This document shows, one piece after another, positions 60,961-64,000 of a stretch of 64,000 nucleotides of DNA. This DNA comes from JBCCGG01 sp039029395. GTDB lineage: Bacteria; Pseudomonadota; Alphaproteobacteria; Kiloniellales; JAKSDN01. Where the stretch lies: assembly GCA_039029395.1 (NCBI GenBank), contig JBCCGG010000005.1:122033-186032 (forward strand), read 5' to 3'. Each line of letters starts with the position of its first letter. Position 1 is the first letter of the stretch. The notes below the pieces were generated by a model. The model was given only the letters and a program-made list of their open reading frames with translations, had not been told where the DNA came from and made no database searches. The position numbers and the translations under genes are program-made.

Positions 60961-61779
60961 ATGAAAATGGGGCAAAGAATTCACCTTGTGCGAGCCTTCG
61001 TTGCGGTCTTTGTCGGACTGGCGCTTTGGCCGGTTTCAAGCAGCGCTCAGGTCTTCGAGGTGATCCATCCCGACGTGATCGAAGGTGGCTTCGAGTTCGA
61101 GTCGCTGAATGGAGTCGTCTTGGATAGTGTGGAGGATGGCGACGAGCGCTCCGCGCATGAAGTCGCAATCGGTTATGCGCCGACCGACTTCTGGAAAACC
61201 AAGTTCGCGATCGAGATCGCGAACCCGGAAGGCGAGCCTGGAGAATACGAGGCCTTCGAGTGGGAGAACGTCTTCCTCCTTCCCTTCGGCGAGGGCCACG
61301 GTGCTCACGGTTCGCATGATCACGGTTCCCATGATCACGGGCACGGCGATGATCAGTTCTTTGCCCTGGAAGCCATTGGTATCTTCGCGGCACTCGAGGT
61401 TCCCAATGAAGGTGGCTTTGATTCGGGCGCGGTGGAGGTAGGGCCGATCGCGGAGTTCAAGATCGGTCCGCTGCAGACCATAGCAAACTTCTTTTTCGGG
61501 ATCCCGTTCGACGATGATGAAAACACTGGGATCGCATACGCGGTACAAGTGAAGTACCCGGTCTTATCGCAGCTCGGCATCGGATTCGAGTCGTTCGGCG
61601 AGGTCGAAAACGTCTTCGAGAGCGATACCGAAGAAGGATATTTCATCGGCCCGGCGATTTTCAGCGAGTTCGATCTCGGGAGAAATCGCATCCTTGAGCC
61701 CCGGGCAGCAGTTTTGTTCGGCCTGTCCGATGACACGCCAGACGCGATACTGTCAATAAATGTGGAGCTGAAGTTCTGA
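60961..61779 (+). CDS. His-rich outer-membrane beta-barrel-like protein, Zur-controlled
   Basis: About 272 residues. A signal peptide (VFVGLALWPVSSSAQ) is followed by alternating amphipathic strands and a C-terminal phenylalanine (INVELKF), as in outer-membrane barrels. A loop at about residue 110-130 is HGAHGSHDHGSHDHGHG, an obvious metal-binding stretch. Zur-like sites upstream and zinc genes downstream suggest a zinc-scavenging channel or capture protein. The ATG at 60961 follows GGGGGAA. Confidence 0.78.
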   Translation: MKMGQRIHLVRAFVAVFVGLALWPVSSSAQVFEVIHPDVIEGGFEFESLNGVVLDSVEDGDERSAHEVAIGYAPTDFWKTKFAIEIANPEGEPGEYEAFEWENVFLLPFGEGHGAHGSHDHGSHDHGHGDDQFFALEAIGIFAALEVPNEGGFDSGAVEVGPIAEFKIGPLQTIANFFFGIPFDDDENTGIAYAVQVKYPVLSQLGIGFESFGEVENVFESDTEEGYFIGPAIFSEFDLGRNRILEPRAAVLFGLSDDTPDAILSINVELKF

Positions 61780-62081
61780 GGCCTGCGCCTTGGTCGCACG
61801 TCCAGGCTTGCAAAGCTCACAACCGGAGTAGAGCGCGACAACGTCAGATGACCGCTACCAGCTTTGGGGCCTCCTCCACTCATGGGCCCTGGCTGGTTCG
61901 GCTTTGGGCTCCTGCTGTGCTTTTGCGAACCTTTTCCGAATTGGGCCGACGGGCCGCCTAACTATTTCCAGGCAAGGACTTGTTCTGGTGCGAACTCAAT
62001 CAAGTTAGGAGCACAGCTGGCTCGCTACCATCGTTCATTCGGAGTGAACCAAAGAAAAGTTTGGACCCGTTCTGGATACCA
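61780..62081. other. Convergent gap with no recognised element
   Basis: 302 bases between the ends of the His-rich protein gene and the ZIP-type gene. I find no gene, strong hairpin or repeat. Confidence 0.4.
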
Positions 62082-62837
62082 CTAAGTCCAGATGGCCACG
62101 ACAGCTATCAAAACGAAGCCGGATACGGCCCCCAGGAACTCTCGGGGATTGCAGCAGCGTGCGATCATGGGACTGGAAGCCAACCCGTGGAGTGTGCCGA
62201 AGAATAGGAAAGTCCCCGCGGCCAAAGCCACGACCGAGGCTTCGGCAAGAGGATGCGCGTTCGAAACAGATTGAACGCCCTGCACCAATGCTGCGCCGAT
62301 CGGGAACATTGCGACAAAGGCTATAAACAGCCTCCATGCTTTAGACCTGGAGTAACCTGCACGCCCCAACTCCAGTGCAAGTGCAAAGCTGGCCGCACCC
62401 TTATGGGCAAGGACAGCTATGAAGATGGTGATGGTCAGTGCAATCGACGAAGACATACCAAATGCCGCACCCATTAAGAGCGAGTGAATTGACAACATCA
62501 GCAAAGCGGTAAGCGGGACCAGTCTGCGCTGATCTCCGGACAAACGGTCTGCCGCGGCGCCCAGATGCTCGATCCAGAGTAAGGACAGCATCATCGCGCC
62601 GCATAGCACCATGGCAAACGGATAATCTGTCCCAGCGCTGTCGAAGGTAGAGGATGCATCCCCCAACACGTGGATCAAGCCGGCACCAAGGAAGATCCCC
62701 GCCGCAAACGCCTCGCCCCACCCAAATGCTGCTTTTTCGTCTTTTGTGGCGCCAGCCCGGATCGTCGGCCAACCCGCAAGAAGCTATACCATCACAACGG
62801 TTGCCACCAGCGCCAGTTTGATGAGGTCTATTTCCAT
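62082..62837 (-). pseudogene. ZIP-family metal transporter gene broken by an in-frame TAG
   Basis: From an ATG at 62837 the frame reads MEIDLIKLALVATVVMV, then TAG (62784-62786, codon 18), then continues LLAGWPTIRAGATKDEKAAF and the full ZIP body. The body has the metal-site helix motif (LMLSIHSLLMGAAFG), HKGAASFALALE with its His, and HGLASSP near the end. Without the stop the protein would be about 250 residues, the normal size. The next possible start in frame is a TTG at 62678, which would lose the first one and a half helices. One base change would restore it. Confidence 0.75.
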
Positions 62838-62935
62838 GAAGGAGCTGGCGTCACCTATGCACAGGCAAGCGGTTTATAGTGTCGGACCAACTTTGTGGTT
62901 CAGTATTCACGATATTGGCACCTTATTGGCACCTT

Positions 62936-63631
62936 CTATGCAAGATCACCCGGCCAAGGCTCCGGAGATGTGACCGATGGCGTGTTGAGGCAGAGCAGCA
63001 ATCGCGTGTGGCCGGTTCCGGCGATCGGCGGCGAGCGATGCACGATTCCGTTGCCCGGCCCGGCGCAGCTTCCCTTGAAGATCGCAACGTCGTAACTACG
63101 GAGTTGCTCTATCGGTCCGTTGTATTGTTTCTGATCGCGCAACGCCTGCGCAGCGTGACGCGGTTGGACCCACTCGGTGGTGGGTCCGCGATAGGTCGTC
63201 AGGAGGCGCGCTTCCACGCAGTCTCGATGGAATTTCCAGCAGGAATCATGGCTGACGCGCTCCAGCCGTACATCGACGAGATCACTTTGGGTGATGCCGG
63301 CAAAGGCCGAGACGAGATCATCGACATCGCCGATCAGCAGGTCTCGCAAATCTCCGGGAGGCATGCCACATGCGTCCAACTTCGGTTCAATGGCACGGTG
63401 AAAGTCGCTCGGCTTGACAAGAATTCGTGTGTTTGGAAGACGCGAAGCGTCCAGTTGATCGAGCCAGGTCGTCAAGCGAGACGGAACCGCGCGCCGCCAG
63501 ATCACGAGCTCCATGCCGTGGTTGCTGATGGCGGCGAGACCTTCCGCTGCGTCGCACGTCTCGATGCCCGCGCCGAATGTGGCTGACGTGCCAACGAGAT
63601 CACCTTCCAGAGATGCCAATGGACCGGTCAT
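62936..63631 (-). CDS. DUF1826-family protein linked to zinc genes
   Basis: About 231 residues. I recognise the DUF1826 type by the cysteine- and His-containing middle and end (VSHDSCWKFHRDCVEARLLTTYRGP, GNGIVHRSPP, TRLLLCLN) and by position beside a COG0523 GTPase gene, its usual neighbour. Function is unknown; zinc-starvation expression is common. The ATG at 63631 overlaps the GTPase gene by four bases. A tandem TTGGCACCTT pair lies just after its end (62914-62935). Confidence 0.8.
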   Translation of the reverse strand: MTGPLASLEGDLVGTSATFGAGIETCDAAEGLAAISNHGMELVIWRRAVPSRLTTWLDQLDASRLPNTRILVKPSDFHRAIEPKLDACGMPPGDLRDLLIGDVDDLVSAFAGITQSDLVDVRLERVSHDSCWKFHRDCVEARLLTTYRGPTTEWVQPRHAAQALRDQKQYNGPIEQLRSYDVAIFKGSCAGPGNGIVHRSPPIAGTGHTRLLLCLNTPSVTSPEPWPGDLA

Positions 63632-64000
63632 GACGGCTCGGCCCGCTTCCAGATCGGGAACGGGTCCTTCAGCTTTTTCCAGGCTGCGGGCTGCATGGCT
63701 TTTGCATTGGCGTCGCCGACAAGGCAGGCGTCGAGGCGGCGACGGATCGCGGCCTCGTCCATGCCGGTGCCGATAAAGACCATTTCTTGGCGGCGGTCTC
63801 CGTAGACGGCATCCCAGGATTTGGCGACGTGGTGGCGCCACTCTGGATGATTGGGCCACCGCTCCTTCGGCACATTTGCCCACCAAAATCCTATGGCTTC
63901 ATGACGCACAAGTGCGCCGGCTTGGCTCAGCTCGCCGACCCATTCCGGGCGCGTGGCCAACCAAAAATGCCCTTTGGCGCGAATGACTCCGGGCCAGGAA
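63628..64000 (-). CDS. COG0523 (CobW-type) zinc GTPase, C-terminal part, cut by the window edge
   Basis: Only the last about 124 residues are inside; the reading frame stays open to base 64000. The visible part is the CobW C-terminal domain: GVIRAKGHFWLATRPEW, SQAGALVRHEAIGFWWANVP, GDRRQEMVFIGTGMDEAAIRRRLDACL. Zinc-starvation members (ZigA type) have exactly this ending. The GTPase domain and start are outside the window. The neighbouring DUF1826 gene and Zur-like boxes support a zinc role. Confidence 0.85.
   Translation of the reverse strand, partial: SWPGVIRAKGHFWLATRPEWVGELSQAGALVRHEAIGFWWANVPKERWPNHPEWRHHVAKSWDAVYGDRRQEMVFIGTGMDEAAIRRRLDACLVGDANAKAMQPAAWKKLKDPFPIWKRAEPS

Overview
The window is GC-rich, densely packed DNA with short intergenic gaps and many 4-base ATGA/GTGA gene overlaps. 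TRAP, phosphonate and glycine-betaine transporters, a BetI-type repressor, ECF promoters of the GGAAT-N16/17-CGTT class and a cobalamin riboswitch all point to an alphaproteobacterium, probably a marine or saline Rhodospirillales-like organism living on methylated amines, osmolytes and phosphonates. This assignment is inference from gene content; there is no rRNA or tRNA gene in the window.

Layout. 0-4.4 kb: carA and carB, whose sequence is of the eukaryotic CAD/CPS I type rather than the E. coli type; carB has no conventional start codon. 4.5-14.9 kb: methylated-amine and alcohol catabolism, with an XRE regulator, a dimethylglycine/sarcosine dehydrogenase-like flavoprotein, a LysR regulator, a GMC oxidoreductase, a TRAP transporter (dctPQM) and an IclR regulator. 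15-19 kb: a PhnZ-type HD oxygenase, preceded by what looks like a truncated PhnY/TmpA-like reading frame, and the phosphonate importer phnCDE. 19-24.6 kb: a Rieske oxygenase of the CntA/choline-monooxygenase type, betI with a BetI-like operator, a betaine-binding protein and a double-length betaine permease; no ATPase gene is present here. 24.8-32.6 kb: one TetR-led operon with overlapping genes, encoding a redoxin/cytochrome c/PHM-type copper monooxygenase fusion, an RND pump with its adaptor, and an ATPase-less ABC membrane protein. 32.9-37.5 kb: a PhzF protein, an SDR, a small unknown, a beta-carbonic-anhydrase-like protein, an AhpD-like protein and a divergent LysR regulator. 37.6-44.6 kb: a polar-amino-acid-type ABC importer in an operon with an enolase-superfamily enzyme, a DoeA/creatinase-like M24 protein and a CTP-synthase-type glutaminase fused to an unknown domain, with a divergent double-wHTH GntR regulator.

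44.9-51.8 kb is the most unusual part. It holds an ECF sigma/anti-sigma pair, a subtilase with a long Gly/Asp repeat tract, a P-loop protein with an unfamiliar N-terminal domain, an ABC-exporter-like protein with a ruined nucleotide-binding domain, and a peptidoglycan-binding lipoprotein. Three near-identical ECF promoters (GGAATAA ... GCGTT) precede the sigma gene, the protease and the P-loop/ABC pair, and tie them into one regulon.

52-59.3 kb: a vitamin B12 uptake operon (btuB-btuF-btuC-btuD-tonB plus an unknown gene) under a clear cobalamin riboswitch. 59.7-64 kb: a secreted tyrosine phosphatase with an intrinsic terminator, then a zinc-starvation region. It has two Zur-like palindromes before a His-rich outer-membrane-like protein, a ZIP transporter gene broken by an in-frame TAG, a DUF1826 gene and the 3' end of a COG0523 zinc GTPase gene that runs off the right edge.
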